Assembly (NCBI GenBank): GCA_023382675.1
Contig: JAHDWN010000034.1
Span: 1-64,000, forward strand
DNA from: Anaerolineae bacterium
GTDB lineage: Bacteria; Chloroflexota; Anaerolineae; Aggregatilineales; Phototrophicaceae
Direction: 5' to 3'
DNA length: 64,000 nucleotides
Each line of letters opens with the position of its first letter. The first letter of the stretch is position 1. The notes under the pieces are model-generated. The model had not been told where the DNA came from and ran no database searches. It saw nothing but the letters and a program-made list of their open reading frames with translations. Positions 27,258 to 37,389 of the stretch are shown piece by piece. The position numbers were made by a program, and so were the translations under genes.

Positions 27258-28586
27258 ATGTCTCGATCACGAATTGTAGTCCTGTTACTTATCGCCTTGC
27301 TGGCACTGCCATTGCTGGCATTCGCGCAGGATGAAATCGCATTTGGAGAGACGGTCGAAGGCAATCTGACTGCCGACGAACCAACCGCCATCTATACGTT
27401 TACAGCGGAACAAGATCAAAGCGTCACGATTCGCCTGGTGTCTTCGGATTTCGATTGTTTTCTCACGTTGCAGAATGCCGATGGCGACGTACTCGCGACT
27501 GATGATGACAGCGCTGGCAATCTCGATTCTCAGATTACGTTCAGAATTCCCGATGCGGGCGAGTACACCATTCTGGCACAGAGCTACGCTTCCTCGCAGG
27601 GAACGGGTGTCGAACCTGGTGCCTTCACACTCGCGCTTCAGAGTTCTTCATTTGAGTATGGCATGACCGTCAATGGCGATTTGACCGAAGCTGAAACCTT
27701 TGACGATTACTCCTTCCAGGGTGACGCGGGCGACACGATTCTCATCACCATGATCGGCGACGATGGCCTGGATACCTATCTGACGCTCTACCAGGGTGTG
27801 GACAAGTCTGTCAGCTTGCTCACAAACGACGACGGTGCCGGCGGGTTGAATTCGCTCATTGGGCCGTATACGCTCCCGGCCGATGGTGTTTATACGGTTG
27901 AGGCGACCAGTTTCAGCCGCACAGCAGCGGGAACGTACACACTGACCCTGGAACGCGCTGAAGTATCGACCCTGGAATATGGCGATAGCGTCGAGGCGAG
28001 TCTGACTGAGAACCGCCAATTCCTGTACTATCAGTTCGAAGGTACAGAAGGCGATATTATCGACCTGAAGGTTGAAGATGGCGCGACGATTGGAACGTCA
28101 TTGGTCGTCAATGGGCCGGATGGGTATCAGGTTGGCTACAGCGATTCGTACAGCGGGGCTGACCCACTGGTGAACGACTTGCAGCTCACGGCGACTGGCA
28201 CTTACACTGTGTTGGTGCGGACGCTGGAGCCGAATACGGCGGGCAAGATCACCGTCGTCCTTGAACAGGCGACGCTGGAATCGCTCGACGAAGGCCCCTT
28301 GATGCTGGAATTCAGCGATGCCGTGACGCGCAATACAATGGTCTTCACGGGTAACGAGGATGAGGCTGTCACACTCACGCTGACAGTGCAGGATGGCGAG
28401 AGCGGATCGCCGAGTGTCTCTGTGACGCAGAACGGCTCGTCGATCACCTACATAAGTGCCAGTACCGTCACAGAATTATCGGTGTCGTTCGTCGTACCCG
28501 GTGACGGCGATGTGCTGGTGCAAATCGACGATTACGGCTACGTTACCCATACCATTGAGGTAACTCTGGATAAGAAGTCATCCTGA
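27258..28586 (+). CDS. Secreted protein with bacterial pre-peptidase C-terminal (PPC) domains
   Basis: The 442-residue precursor starts at ATG 27258 behind AGGAAAAGG and has a signal peptide ending at LLAFAQ. Three consecutive PPC-like beta-sandwich units can be seen (about 25-130, 135-235, 240-340), each with the pattern of a short GETVEGNLT-type strand, YTFTAEQDQSVTIRL and D-rich loops (TDDDSAG, TNDDGAG). A fourth degenerate unit ends the protein. PPC domains usually accompany secreted peptidases, but no protease domain is present. A strong terminator follows. Confidence 0.88.
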   Translation: MSRSRIVVLLLIALLALPLLAFAQDEIAFGETVEGNLTADEPTAIYTFTAEQDQSVTIRLVSSDFDCFLTLQNADGDVLATDDDSAGNLDSQITFRIPDAGEYTILAQSYASSQGTGVEPGAFTLALQSSSFEYGMTVNGDLTEAETFDDYSFQGDAGDTILITMIGDDGLDTYLTLYQGVDKSVSLLTNDDGAGGLNSLIGPYTLPADGVYTVEATSFSRTAAGTYTLTLERAEVSTLEYGDSVEASLTENRQFLYYQFEGTEGDIIDLKVEDGATIGTSLVVNGPDGYQVGYSDSYSGADPLVNDLQLTATGTYTVLVRTLEPNTAGKITVVLEQATLESLDEGPLMLEFSDAVTRNTMVFTGNEDEAVTLTLTVQDGESGSPSVSVTQNGSSITYISASTVTELSVSFVVPGDGDVLVQIDDYGYVTHTIEVTLDKKSS

Positions 28587-28619
28587 GAACGGTAAACATA
28601 GCCGGATCTTTGATGGATT

Positions 28620-28650
28620 GGGGGATGGGAATAACTCATCCCCCTTTTTT
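28620..28650 (+). terminator. Rho-independent terminator of the PPC gene
   Basis: Arms GGGGGATG (28620-28627) and CATCCCCC (28637-28644) pair perfectly and are followed by six T residues. Confidence 0.92.
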
Positions 28651-28661
28651 CAGAAGAAAGA

Positions 28662-28690
28662 CTGACTCTGCTCAAAAACACGCATATAAT
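28662..28690 (+). promoter_or_regulatory. Sigma-70-like promoter of the molybdopterin oxidoreductase gene
   Basis: CTGACT (28662-28667) and TATAAT (28685-28690) are separated by 17 bases. The start codon lies 47 bases further on, and the preceding terminator isolates this unit. Confidence 0.65.
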
Positions 28691-28737
28691 TCTGAACAGT
28701 GTTTGCAATGCCTATCCGTTCACGCGAGGAATCAGGA

Positions 28738-29367
28738 ATGAGCAAGCTCGATAATGTTCTGCGTCGTCGTGCCGAGGAAGAACGTATGCGCAAAGAAGGG
28801 CGGCTGCCGCCGGGGCAGTCGTTGACACTGGATTTTCCGGTGCTGCATGTTGGGCCGACGCCAGTATTCAACGAGGCGACCTGGGATTTGCGTGTGTTTG
28901 GACTGGTTGACAAACCGATGCAATGGAACTGGCAGGCATTTCTGGCACTGCCGACGGTGAAGATTACCGTTGATATTCACTGCGTGACACGCTGGAGCAA
29001 ATTCGACACACTTTGGGAAGGTGTCCTGTTCCGCGATTTCGTCAATTTGTTTGGCTTGAAACCGGACGTGAAGCACGTGATTGCGCACTGCGAGCAAGGC
29101 TACACCACGAACGTGCCGCTGGATGTCATGATGGACGGAGATGTGCTGCTGGCATATAAGTTCGACGGCCAGTTTCTGGAACCTGACCACGGCTACCCAC
29201 TGCGCACGCTCGTGCCGAAACGCTACTTCTGGAAGAGCGCCAAATGGCTGCGCGCGCTCGAATTCAGTACGACGGATAAACCGGGCTATTGGGAAAACGC
29301 GGGCTACCACAACGAGGGTGATCCGTTCAAAGAAGAACGGTTCAGCCGGCGCGGCTTTTTCCTTTAA
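28738..29367 (+). CDS. Molybdopterin-dependent oxidoreductase (sulfite oxidase/YedY fold)
   Basis: The 209-residue cytoplasmic protein consists of the sulfite-oxidase Mo-cofactor domain only. IHCVTRW (Cys82) provides the Mo ligand, and [12 protein letters not shown] and [21 protein letters not shown] are conserved cofactor-contact segments. It has no signal peptide or Tat motif, unlike YedY/MsrP, and lacks the dimerisation domain of sulfite oxidases. The ATG follows an AGGA. Such short forms are common in Chloroflexota and Actinobacteria; the substrate is unknown. The selenocysteine tRNA gene lies directly downstream on the other strand. Confidence 0.9.
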   Translation: MSKLDNVLRRRAEEERMRKEGRLPPGQSLTLDFPVLHVGPTPVFNEATWDLRVFGLVDKPMQWNWQAFLALPTVKITVDIHCVTRWSKFDTLWEGVLFRDFVNLFGLKPDVKHVIAHCEQGYTTNVPLDVMMDGDVLLAYKFDGQFLEPDHGYPLRTLVPKRYFWKSAKWLRALEFSTTDKPGYWENAGYHNEGDPFKEERFSRRGFFL

Positions 29368-29402
29368 ACCGCCACAAATAGCAACCCCATACCTGTCATC
29401 TA

Positions 29403-29496
<94 letters not shown>

Positions 29497-29599
29497 CTCC
29501 GTGCATGATTTTACCGCAAATTCTCCGCTGAATCTCCCCGGCGCTGGTATCATTCTGTCAAACGTGTTTGATGGCTTTGCAGTAGGACGCTGAGAGTTT

Positions 29600-31219
29600 A
29601 TGCTGACGGTTGCCGATGCGCTGCTCTTGAATGAATTTGCCGGGGCACAGGTGGTTGGCGGTCGCGCCGGATTACAGCGGCAGATCGCCTGGGTACATGT
29701 CGTTGGTGTGCCTGATGCGGCCCAGTGGTTGAACGGTGGTGAACTGGTGCTGACGACGGCGAATGCGCTGCCATCCGAAGCCGATGAGCAGCGAGAATAT
29801 ATCTATGCACTGGCAGAGAAGGGCGTCACGGCGTTGGCATTGGCGGTCGGGCGCATTCTGACGCACGCACCGGAAGCATTCCGCGAGGCAGCGGATGCGT
29901 TGGATTTTCCGCTGATCGAGATTCCTTATCAGGCGCGTTTCATCGATATTGCCAAGACCATCAACCAGCGGATCACGGCTGCGCAGATGGAAAACGTCGA
30001 GCGCGCGCTGCACATCCACCGTGTGTTGACGCAGCTGATCCTGGAAGGCGGCGATCTCAAACGTCTGGCAGAAACTTTGGCAGGTCTGATCCACCAGTCT
30101 GTGAGCATCGAGAACGAGCGGTTTGAGGCGCTCGCGAGTCACAACATCGGCATTTATGACGAAGCGCGGCGCTACACGCTCAGTGAAGGGCGCACGGATC
30201 CTCGGCTGGTGCGCGCCTTAGAGGAGCGGGGCGTTCTGCCTGAGATTCGCGCCCGGCTGCGCCCGGTATTCATCCCGCAGATGGCGGACGTAGGCCTGGA
30301 GATGGAGCGTATTCTCGCGCCGATTGTCGTACACGGGGATTTGTACGGCTACATCTGGATCATCGCGGACGACCGGCCACTCTCCGATCTCGACCGGTTG
30401 GCGATCGAGAGCGGTGCGACGGTCGCCGCATTGATGATCTTTTATCAGGAGGCGGTGCAGAGTGCGGAAGCATCGTTAAAGGGGGGATTGCTGACGCAGT
30501 TAATCCAGGGAGAGCCAGGACGAGAGGCTGTGCTAGCCGACCAGTCGCTGCGTTACGGCCTCGATCTGACTGCGCCGCTGGTTTTGCTGGTGGTCGAGAG
30601 TGGCGACCGGAGTTCGCAGCGTCTGCTGCAAATTGATCGCCGTGTCAACCGGCTGGCGATGATGCAGGGATGGCACGCCGTGATTGGTCAATTCGCCGGT
30701 CATGTCGTGATCTTGTCGCAGGCAAGTGATGATTCTGCTAAGCTGGCAGTGGCTGTACGCGACGCGGCGCAGATGCCTGGGGTGAATGTACGGATTGCGA
30801 TCAGTCAGAGCATGATTGGGGCTGGGCAGGTATCAACTCTCTACGCTCAATGTCAGGACACGCTGCACATTGCCAACCGGCTGGGGAATGGCCAGACGAT
30901 TATCAAGTTCGATCAACTGGGCTATCTGTATACTCTGCTGCGAGCGGGGAACGTGGCGCTGGATACCAACCAGTATGTGCCGGGGGTGCGCTTGCTGCGC
31001 GAGGAGCAGAACGCCGATTTATTCGATACACTGGAGGTGTACCTCGACAACGGCGGCAATGGAATGCAGACCGCGAAGGTTCTGAACATTCATCGCAGTA
31101 CGCTGATTTACCGCCTCGACCGGATCAAAGAGATTTGCGCTATTGATCTCGGTGATCCGATTGTGCGTACCAATCTCCAGGTCGCTATCAAGCTGATCCG
31201 GTTGTTCGATCAGGCATAG
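29600..31219 (+). CDS. PucR-family transcriptional regulator
   Basis: The 539-residue protein has the three PucR parts. The N-terminal PucR domain (about 5-125) begins MLTVADALLLNEFAGAQVVGG, the middle is a CdaR GGDEF-like region (about 290-430), and the end is the PucR C-terminal helix-turn-helix (about 470-535) with ALDTNQYVPG, VYLDNGGNGMQTAKVL and HRSTLIYRLDRIKEI. Family members regulate purine, GABA, glycerate and amino-acid catabolism. The operon it controls is not certain; it could be the amine/GABA genes further downstream. The ATG lies 7 bases after a weak GAGAG site. Confidence 0.92.
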   Translation: MLTVADALLLNEFAGAQVVGGRAGLQRQIAWVHVVGVPDAAQWLNGGELVLTTANALPSEADEQREYIYALAEKGVTALALAVGRILTHAPEAFREAADALDFPLIEIPYQARFIDIAKTINQRITAAQMENVERALHIHRVLTQLILEGGDLKRLAETLAGLIHQSVSIENERFEALASHNIGIYDEARRYTLSEGRTDPRLVRALEERGVLPEIRARLRPVFIPQMADVGLEMERILAPIVVHGDLYGYIWIIADDRPLSDLDRLAIESGATVAALMIFYQEAVQSAEASLKGGLLTQLIQGEPGREAVLADQSLRYGLDLTAPLVLLVVESGDRSSQRLLQIDRRVNRLAMMQGWHAVIGQFAGHVVILSQASDDSAKLAVAVRDAAQMPGVNVRIAISQSMIGAGQVSTLYAQCQDTLHIANRLGNGQTIIKFDQLGYLYTLLRAGNVALDTNQYVPGVRLLREEQNADLFDTLEVYLDNGGNGMQTAKVLNIHRSTLIYRLDRIKEICAIDLGDPIVRTNLQVAIKLIRLFDQA

Positions 31220-31326
31220 CGGAGCGGTCCAGGCGAATTTTCGTGTCGCCAATTCATGTTTTGATGTTGCGCATAGCGTAGCATCTTCTGAAAATGTGTG
31301 GTCATAGAGTATAAGGAGGTTTCTCG

Positions 31327-32829
31327 TTGAGCGGTGAAACGACTGCGAAGGAACCGTTGATCGTCATTGCGAGCAATCGCGGCCCCTATGCCTTCAAATT
31401 GAACGAAGAAACCAAGGAACTGGTGGCCACGCGTGGGGCAGGCGGTCTGGTGACGGCATTGAGCGCTATTGGTGGTGAGTACGACGTGTTATGGGTGGCG
31501 GCAGCACTCGGCAAGGGCGATGTCGAGTGGGTGCGCAGACACAAAGGACAGCCGCAGATTGTTGACAATATGCGGATTTCGATGATCATCCCTGACCGTC
31601 GGCGCTACGGGCTGTACTACAACACCATATCCAATCCACTGCTGTGGTTCATTCAGCACGAACTCTGGGACACCCCACGTCAACCAAGCATCACTGCCTC
31701 GACCTGGGATGCCTGGCGCGAAGGCTACGTGGCGATCAACCAGCAGTTTGCGGAGGCGATTGTCAGCGCCATCGGCGATACGGATCGCCCGGTGCTCGTG
31801 TTCCCGCAGGATTATCATCTGTATCTCGTCCCACATTTTGTGCGCGAGAAGCTGGCTGAGCGCGTGCAAATCCAGCCTTTCTTGCACATCCCGTGGCCTG
31901 GGCCGGATGCTTGGCGGATTCTGCCAGAACACATGCGAACCGAACTCCTGACCAGTATGCTCAATTCAGATCGGATCGGCTTCCAAACCAAGACGGATGC
32001 GTTCAATTTCGTGCAAGCGTGCCGTTTTTATCTGCCGGATGCGCACTCGTACGGCAGTCGCGATACGATCGAGTACAAGGGACGCACTGTTCAGGCGGTC
32101 GCCTACCCGATCTCGATTGATGTCGAACGGGTGGAAGAACTGGCTGCCGCGCCATCGACACGGCTGATCCGTGAGCAACTGTTGTCGTCGATTGGCGATT
32201 ACCGGATGGTGCTGCGGGTGGATCGCATCGAGCCGAGCAAGAATATCGTGCGTGGGCTGGAAGCATTCCGCGCGTTGCTACAGGCACACCCTGAACATCG
32301 GGGCAAGGTCAAGATGCTGGCGCTGTTAGTGCCGTCACGCATGGACGTCGAGGAGTATCGCGCTTATCTGGGGCGCATCATGACGGAAGCCGGACGCATC
32401 AACGCCGAATTCAGCGATGCGTTCTATGAGCCGGTGCGTATCATCCTGGGCCAGAATTATGAGCGCGCGCTGGCGGCGATGCAGTTCTACGACGTGCTGC
32501 TCGTCAACCCCTTGACTGACGGGATGAATCTGGTGGCGAAAGAAGGGGCGTTGGTCAACCAGCGGGACGGCGTGCTTGTGCTCTCCGAATTCGCAGGCGC
32601 GATTTATGAGCTGGGCGACCACGTGCTCAAGATTTCACCGTTCGACGTGTATGGCACCGCGGAAGCGATACACCAGGCCTTGACGATGCCTTACGAGGAG
32701 CGCACGCAGCGAGCGACGGCTCTGCGCGAAATCGTTCAACGTGCAGGCGTCAAGGAGTGGTTTAGCCGCCAGGTAAATGATGCGCTGGTCGCGATCAAGA
32801 AAGTGCGCGAAACCAAAGCTGCGACTTAG
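31327..32829 (+). CDS. otsA: Trehalose-6-phosphate synthase-like glycosyltransferase (GT20)
   Basis: The 500-residue GT20 enzyme is expected to join UDP- or GDP-glucose to glucose-6-phosphate. SNRGPYAF and RGAGGL near the N-terminus form the sugar-nucleotide loop, FPQDYHLYLVP and HIPWPGPDAWRILP are the conserved acceptor motifs, LRVDRIEPSKN fits the phosphate/nucleotide site, and PLTDGMNLVAKE is the C-terminal diphosphate motif. The start is TTG at 31327 behind a perfect AAGGAGG. A glucosylglycerol-phosphate synthase cannot be excluded, but the convergent trehalose phosphatase supports trehalose. Confidence 0.9.
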   Translation: MSGETTAKEPLIVIASNRGPYAFKLNEETKELVATRGAGGLVTALSAIGGEYDVLWVAAALGKGDVEWVRRHKGQPQIVDNMRISMIIPDRRRYGLYYNTISNPLLWFIQHELWDTPRQPSITASTWDAWREGYVAINQQFAEAIVSAIGDTDRPVLVFPQDYHLYLVPHFVREKLAERVQIQPFLHIPWPGPDAWRILPEHMRTELLTSMLNSDRIGFQTKTDAFNFVQACRFYLPDAHSYGSRDTIEYKGRTVQAVAYPISIDVERVEELAAAPSTRLIREQLLSSIGDYRMVLRVDRIEPSKNIVRGLEAFRALLQAHPEHRGKVKMLALLVPSRMDVEEYRAYLGRIMTEAGRINAEFSDAFYEPVRIILGQNYERALAAMQFYDVLLVNPLTDGMNLVAKEGALVNQRDGVLVLSEFAGAIYELGDHVLKISPFDVYGTAEAIHQALTMPYEERTQRATALREIVQRAGVKEWFSRQVNDALVAIKKVRETKAAT

Positions 32830-33650
32830 CCCTGCTGTTGATGGTTGAGCCAGGCGAGAAAGGCTTCGACCTGGGCGATGCCGTGCGCCAGCACGTCGGC
32901 GCTTTCTATAACGGCGGCGGGTGTTTCATCGGCAACGACGCCCACGCCAATCGCGTAGCACGTCTCGGCAGCGCGGAGGCGCTTGCAGGCGCGGAGTGCG
33001 TCAGCGTCGGTCGTGTCATCGCCGAGATAGAGCGCCGCATCGAGCTGATAATCACGAACGAGCGCTGCGAAGGCGGTGCCTTTGTCGATTTCCAGCGGCG
33101 GACGCAGCTCGAAGATCATGCGCCCTTGAAATAAGCGGATCGCGTGTTGTGTCGCAAGGCGCTCTAGCAGCGGGGCAAGTTCCGCTTCCGCGCGGGTAGG
33201 ATCAGCCGCGTTGCGATAGTGGATTGAGTAGGTTGCGCCTTTATCTTCGATCTTCATTCCCGGTAGCAGGTGATCGCGCACGCTGTTGGCGACGGCTTCG
33301 AGCGCCGGGCGGTATCTTTGCGCTTCCGGCGCGACTTCAACCCGTCCATTGGCCCAACGCTCCAGCCCGTGATTGCCCACGTAGACCAGCGTGGAGATGC
33401 CGACACGTGCCTGGACATCATCGACCGCGCGCCCGCTGATCACGCCGACGAGCGCCAGCTTTTGCGCCAGCGCGGCGAGCAGTTCACGGCTTCGCGGTGT
33501 CACCTGGGCCGCCTCCGGCTGGTTGACGATGGGACTGATAGTGCCATCGACATCGGTGACGAGGCCGAGGCGATGGGCAGTCAGCAGCGGGGCGAGCAGT
33601 GAGCTTGTCGCCTCGCTCCAATCGACAGCCGGGGTAGGCACAAGAGTCAT
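32826..33650 (-). CDS. otsB: Trehalose-6-phosphate phosphatase
   Basis: The 274-residue HAD-family phosphatase removes the phosphate made by the GT20 enzyme. Motif I is TDVDGTISP with nucleophile Asp33 and acid Asp35, motif II is GVISGRAVDDV, and motif IV is YLGDDTTDADAL. The chosen ATG at 33650 has GAGGA upstream; a 16-codon extension is possible. The gene faces otsA and shares 4 bases with it, so the two trehalose genes are not on one transcript, which is unusual for this pair. Confidence 0.92.
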   Translation of the reverse strand: MTLVPTPAVDWSEATSSLLAPLLTAHRLGLVTDVDGTISPIVNQPEAAQVTPRSRELLAALAQKLALVGVISGRAVDDVQARVGISTLVYVGNHGLERWANGRVEVAPEAQRYRPALEAVANSVRDHLLPGMKIEDKGATYSIHYRNAADPTRAEAELAPLLERLATQHAIRLFQGRMIFELRPPLEIDKGTAFAALVRDYQLDAALYLGDDTTDADALRACKRLRAAETCYAIGVGVVADETPAAVIESADVLAHGIAQVEAFLAWLNHQQQG

Positions 33651-33721
33651 AGGCGTGTCATCCTCGTATGATCGACGATACGCTGCCCACTCTACCACAC
33701 TTCAACTGCGCGCTGTTTGTC

Positions 33722-36082
33722 TCAAGTCCCCTGATCGGATTCTGGCGGTGGCGGAGCGACGGTGAACATGCAGTCTGGCATCCCGTCGCCATAGAGATGG
33801 CGGTAGGCGGCGAAGTTCTCGTACGTAATGTCCAGGTAGAGTCGCGTCTCTTCAAACGGGATCGTCTCGTAGAGCAGGTCAATGTCGCCTGATGACTGCT
33901 GAAGCCAATCGGCGGCCCGCCCCGGCCCGGCATTGTAGCCGAGCAGCGCGCCGACGACACTGCCATCGAGAAAGTCGCGCGCGGATGCGATGTAGAATGT
34001 GCCCATGGCGATGTTCACGTTCGGGCGCACCAGATCGCCAAGCTGGTAGTCGGTCAGATTCAGGCGCGAGGCGACATCAGCGGCGGTGGTGGGCATGAGC
34101 TGCATCAGGCCACGTGCGCCGACAATGCTGACGGCATTGGCCTCATACGTCGATTCCTGGCGCGTGAGTGAGGCGACGTAGAGTGGATCAAGCTGGTACT
34201 GCTGCGATGCCGTCTGGATCAGGTCGGCGTAGTAGAGCGGATAGGCCAGATGCGCGATATACGACGGGATGGACGGCAGCGGCTGGCGCGCGAGAAAGAT
34301 CAGCCGGGTGGCGGCGACGATCGATGGCCGATATGCGCGGATGCTGCGGTAATAGTGTGCCAGTTGGAACATGGCGGCGGGATCGTCACGATAGAGGCGA
34401 TGGAGGGCGACGAATTCGGTAGTGGCCTCGCGCTGCCAGCCGAGTGCCCAGAGTTCATTGCCGCGCCTGAACAACGGGTGCTGTGCCAGTTCCGGCGATA
34501 ACTCGACCGGGACTGCGGCAATGTTGAACGTCTGCGCGACCCAATTCGCGGCGTTATTGACGTCGTCCGGTGTCGGATCGACGAGGCGGAGAGCGCTGGA
34601 AGGTTCGTAGGGCGGTGTACCGTTGAGCAGGGCACAGGCACGCATACTGAAGAACGTGCCGGGATCAGCATTCACCGCTGCCCCCCAGGCCGTTTGCGCG
34701 CCAGCCGGGTCGCCAAGCGCTTGAAGGACTTTGCCCTGCCAGACCAGGGCATGAGACGAGCCGCTGCGCCCGTAGAATTCGGCGGCACGCTGGGCATCCC
34801 CAGCCGCCTGGAAGATGCGCGCGGCTTCAAATAGCCCCGCCCGCGCCTGCTCGCTCGCCGGATAGCCGACGCCGAGCTGATCATAGAGCGTGACAGCCTG
34901 AGTCGGATCACCGGAAGCGCTCGCCAGACGGGCGGCGCGCAGCAATCCTTCCGGCGCTTCTGGCGATGCGGGATAAGCGCTCGCAATCGCAGTGTAGGCC
35001 GCCAGCGCATTGGCATTATCTCCGGCGTCCGCGTAGGTCTCCGCCTGTTCGAGCGCGGCCAGACTCGCGGATGGATCGGCAGGGAAGAGATCGCGCACCT
35101 GCTGGAAGGTCGCAATTGCGGCATTCGCGTCGCCCTGTCCACGCTGGCTGCGCCCCAGGAGCAGGAACAACTCCGGCGCATTAGCGTCGGCGGTCGGTGC
35201 GTTGTTCAGGTAGTCGTCCAGGACGGCGACGACCGGGCGATAGTTCTCGTTGCCCACGTTGATGCGCATCCGTGTGAGCAGATCGACTGGTTGGTCAGCA
35301 GTGATGAGATCGACCAGGGCATCGAAGGCGGCGGGTGTCTCCGGGAAGGTCGCGATCACCTGCTGCAATCGGGCATAAGCGGCATCCGGGCGGCCTAATC
35401 CGATCTCGATGTTTGCGGCGGCCACGGCCACAGCCGCCTGGTCGTTCTTTTGCTCGTCGCTCAACAGCTCCTCATTGAGGATCGCGTCGTACTGAACCAG
35501 CGCTTCATCCATGCGACCGATGATGCGGTAGATCTGCGTCAGCTCATTGCGCAGCACGTATTCACCTTGTGGTTCACGGCCCGCCTCGGCGGCGAGGCGT
35601 AGATAGAGGACACTGGCATCCGGGTTGACGGCGGCAATCCGCTCATAGAGATAGCTGTCGATCACGCCCGGCATGAGCGTGAGCGCCGCTTCGTAGTCTG
35701 CCTGCGCACCTGCGCCGTCGCCGCTGTTTTGGCGTGCGTTTCCGCGCAGAACGTGGGCGCGAAATGATGCGCCGCAGCCATCGATATGCTGGGTGAACGC
35801 GGCAGCGGCTTCGGCGTACATGTCCAGCCGCGTGTAGCCGATGCCTGCGCCGAAGAGCGCATCGCAGACGAGTTCCTGTGTGTTCAAAGCGGTGTTGTAC
35901 TGCGCGAGCGCCGCCTGATAATCACCATTCCAGAGTGCCTGATCAGCGGCATCGAGCGGGGCGGGGCGCGGCGCATCCGGCGCAAACGGGCTTTGCTGAG
36001 CATGAGTCGCTGCGATAGGGATGCTCAAAAAGATGAATGCGATGATCAGAAAGAATCTGTTGTTTCGTAATCTAAAGGCCAC
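33722..36082 (-). CDS. Lytic transglycosylase with TPR-like repeats (Slt70 type)
   Basis: The 786-residue protein has an N-terminal signal peptide (to about THAQQ), some 500 residues of helical TPR-like repeats, and a C-terminal goose-lysozyme-type SLT domain (about 625-775). Catalytic Glu643 lies in TRQESTYE; GARGLMQLMP and LLGYNAGPGRA are the other diagnostic SLT motifs. It cleaves peptidoglycan glycan strands with formation of anhydro-muropeptides. The TPR array is longer than the doughnut of E. coli Slt70. It acts at the cell surface and may work with envelope assembly machinery. Confidence 0.92.
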   Translation of the reverse strand: MAFRLRNNRFFLIIAFIFLSIPIAATHAQQSPFAPDAPRPAPLDAADQALWNGDYQAALAQYNTALNTQELVCDALFGAGIGYTRLDMYAEAAAAFTQHIDGCGASFRAHVLRGNARQNSGDGAGAQADYEAALTLMPGVIDSYLYERIAAVNPDASVLYLRLAAEAGREPQGEYVLRNELTQIYRIIGRMDEALVQYDAILNEELLSDEQKNDQAAVAVAAANIEIGLGRPDAAYARLQQVIATFPETPAAFDALVDLITADQPVDLLTRMRINVGNENYRPVVAVLDDYLNNAPTADANAPELFLLLGRSQRGQGDANAAIATFQQVRDLFPADPSASLAALEQAETYADAGDNANALAAYTAIASAYPASPEAPEGLLRAARLASASGDPTQAVTLYDQLGVGYPASEQARAGLFEAARIFQAAGDAQRAAEFYGRSGSSHALVWQGKVLQALGDPAGAQTAWGAAVNADPGTFFSMRACALLNGTPPYEPSSALRLVDPTPDDVNNAANWVAQTFNIAAVPVELSPELAQHPLFRRGNELWALGWQREATTEFVALHRLYRDDPAAMFQLAHYYRSIRAYRPSIVAATRLIFLARQPLPSIPSYIAHLAYPLYYADLIQTASQQYQLDPLYVASLTRQESTYEANAVSIVGARGLMQLMPTTAADVASRLNLTDYQLGDLVRPNVNIAMGTFYIASARDFLDGSVVGALLGYNAGPGRAADWLQQSSGDIDLLYETIPFEETRLYLDITYENFAAYRHLYGDGMPDCMFTVAPPPPESDQGT

Positions 36083-36199
36083 AGAACCCTATCTCCTCGT
36101 TGTGGCGGATGATGTGCGGCATTGTACACGCGTGGCCTGAGAATTGCCCTGTTTCTGGTACGATTGTCCAGATTGGATGTATTCGATGAGGCAGGGGTA

Positions 36200-36697
36200 A
36201 TGAGCGTGAGCGGCTACAGCATGCGCGCACTCGTCGATGCAGACCGCGGCTGGATGCGCGAATTCATGCGCCAGCGATGGGGCAGCGCGTTTGTCGTCTC
36301 GCGGGGGCAAATATACGAACCCAGCCGCCTGCCCGGTTTTATTGCCGAGCAGGACGGCCAGGTCGTTGGGGTGGCGACGTATCACGTCAGCGGCGCGGCG
36401 TGCGAACTGATGACGCTCGACAGCCTGGTCGAAGGCCAGGGCCTTGGGACGGCGCTGATCGATGCGGTCAAAACAGCAGCGCGTGCGTGCGGTTGTGTGC
36501 GTCTGTGGCTGATCACGACGAACGACAACATCGACGCGCTGCGTTTCTATCAGAAGCGTGGCTTCCGGCTGGTCGCGGTCTATCCGGATGCGATTGTGCA
36601 GTCACGCAAGCTGAAGCCAGCGATCCCGCTCATTGGCGCGCATGGCCTGCCGATTCGCGACGAAATCGAGCTGGAGATGCGCCTGGATGATGCATGA
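36200..36697 (+). CDS. GNAT-family acetyltransferase
   Basis: The 165-residue protein is a single GNAT domain. The acetyl-CoA motif A is seen in SLVEGQGLGTALIDAV (Q/RxxGxG/A type), and the C-terminal NIDALRFYQKRGFRLV is the usual GNAT ending. The start is ATG 36200, behind AGGGG. It is unrelated in sequence to the long GNAT paralogues at 38.8 and 51-53.6 kb. Substrate unknown. It converges on msrA. Confidence 0.88.
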   Translation: MSVSGYSMRALVDADRGWMREFMRQRWGSAFVVSRGQIYEPSRLPGFIAEQDGQVVGVATYHVSGAACELMTLDSLVEGQGLGTALIDAVKTAARACGCVRLWLITTNDNIDALRFYQKRGFRLVAVYPDAIVQSRKLKPAIPLIGAHGLPIRDEIELEMRLDDA

Positions 36698-36703
36698 TGC
36701 AAG

Positions 36704-37255
36704 TCAGACCTTGAGCCGCTCCAGGTAGTGCTTGCGGAACTTGGCGACCTTGGGTGCGATGATGAACTGGCAGTAGCCCTGGTTCGGGTTGCGCGCGAAG
36801 TATTCCTGGTGATAGTCCTCAGCCGGGTAGAACGTGTCGATGGGCGTAACTTCGGTCACAATCGGGTGATTCCAGAGCTTGGCAGCGGTGATGTCGGCGA
36901 TTTTGTGCTCGGCGATAGCTTTCTGCTCCGGCGAGTGATAGAAGATGGCAGAGCGGTACTGTGTGCCCACGTCATTGCCCTGGCGATTGAGCGTCGTCGG
37001 GTCATGGATGGTGAAGAACACGTCGAGCAGATCGGCAAAGCTCACGATCTGTGGATCGAACGTGATCTGGACGACCTCCGCGTGGCCGGTCGTGCCATTG
37101 CAGACGGCCTGGTAAGTGGGATTGGTAACATGCCCACCGGCATAGCCGGAGACCACATCCGTGACACCCTTGAGCTGATCGTAGACGGCTTCCAGACACC
37201 AGAAACAGCCCCCGGCGAGGGTGGCGACTTCCAGATGATTTGACGGGCTGCTCAT
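36704..37255 (-). CDS. msrA: Peptide-methionine (S)-S-oxide reductase
   Basis: The 183-residue enzyme reduces methionine-S-sulfoxide in proteins. GGCFWC gives catalytic Cys17; in some relatives this position is selenocysteine, but here it is Cys although tRNA-Sec is encoded nearby. GHAEVVQITFDP and PAEDYHQEY are the other family motifs. The start is set at the ATG at 37255, where the conserved region begins, with AAAGG upstream. Confidence 0.95.
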   Translation of the reverse strand: MSSPSNHLEVATLAGGCFWCLEAVYDQLKGVTDVVSGYAGGHVTNPTYQAVCNGTTGHAEVVQITFDPQIVSFADLLDVFFTIHDPTTLNRQGNDVGTQYRSAIFYHSPEQKAIAEHKIADITAAKLWNHPIVTEVTPIDTFYPAEDYHQEYFARNPNQGYCQFIIAPKVAKFRKHYLERLKV

Positions 37256-37389
37256 ACTGGTTTGACCTTTCAGATTTCTTCTCATCTCGAATGCCATTAT
37301 ACGCGGCAACATTATGGATGGCTTAAGCGGACATCGACAGTGCAATAGAACGCGCTACACTTGCGCCATGTTGTGCAAGGAGTAACCCG

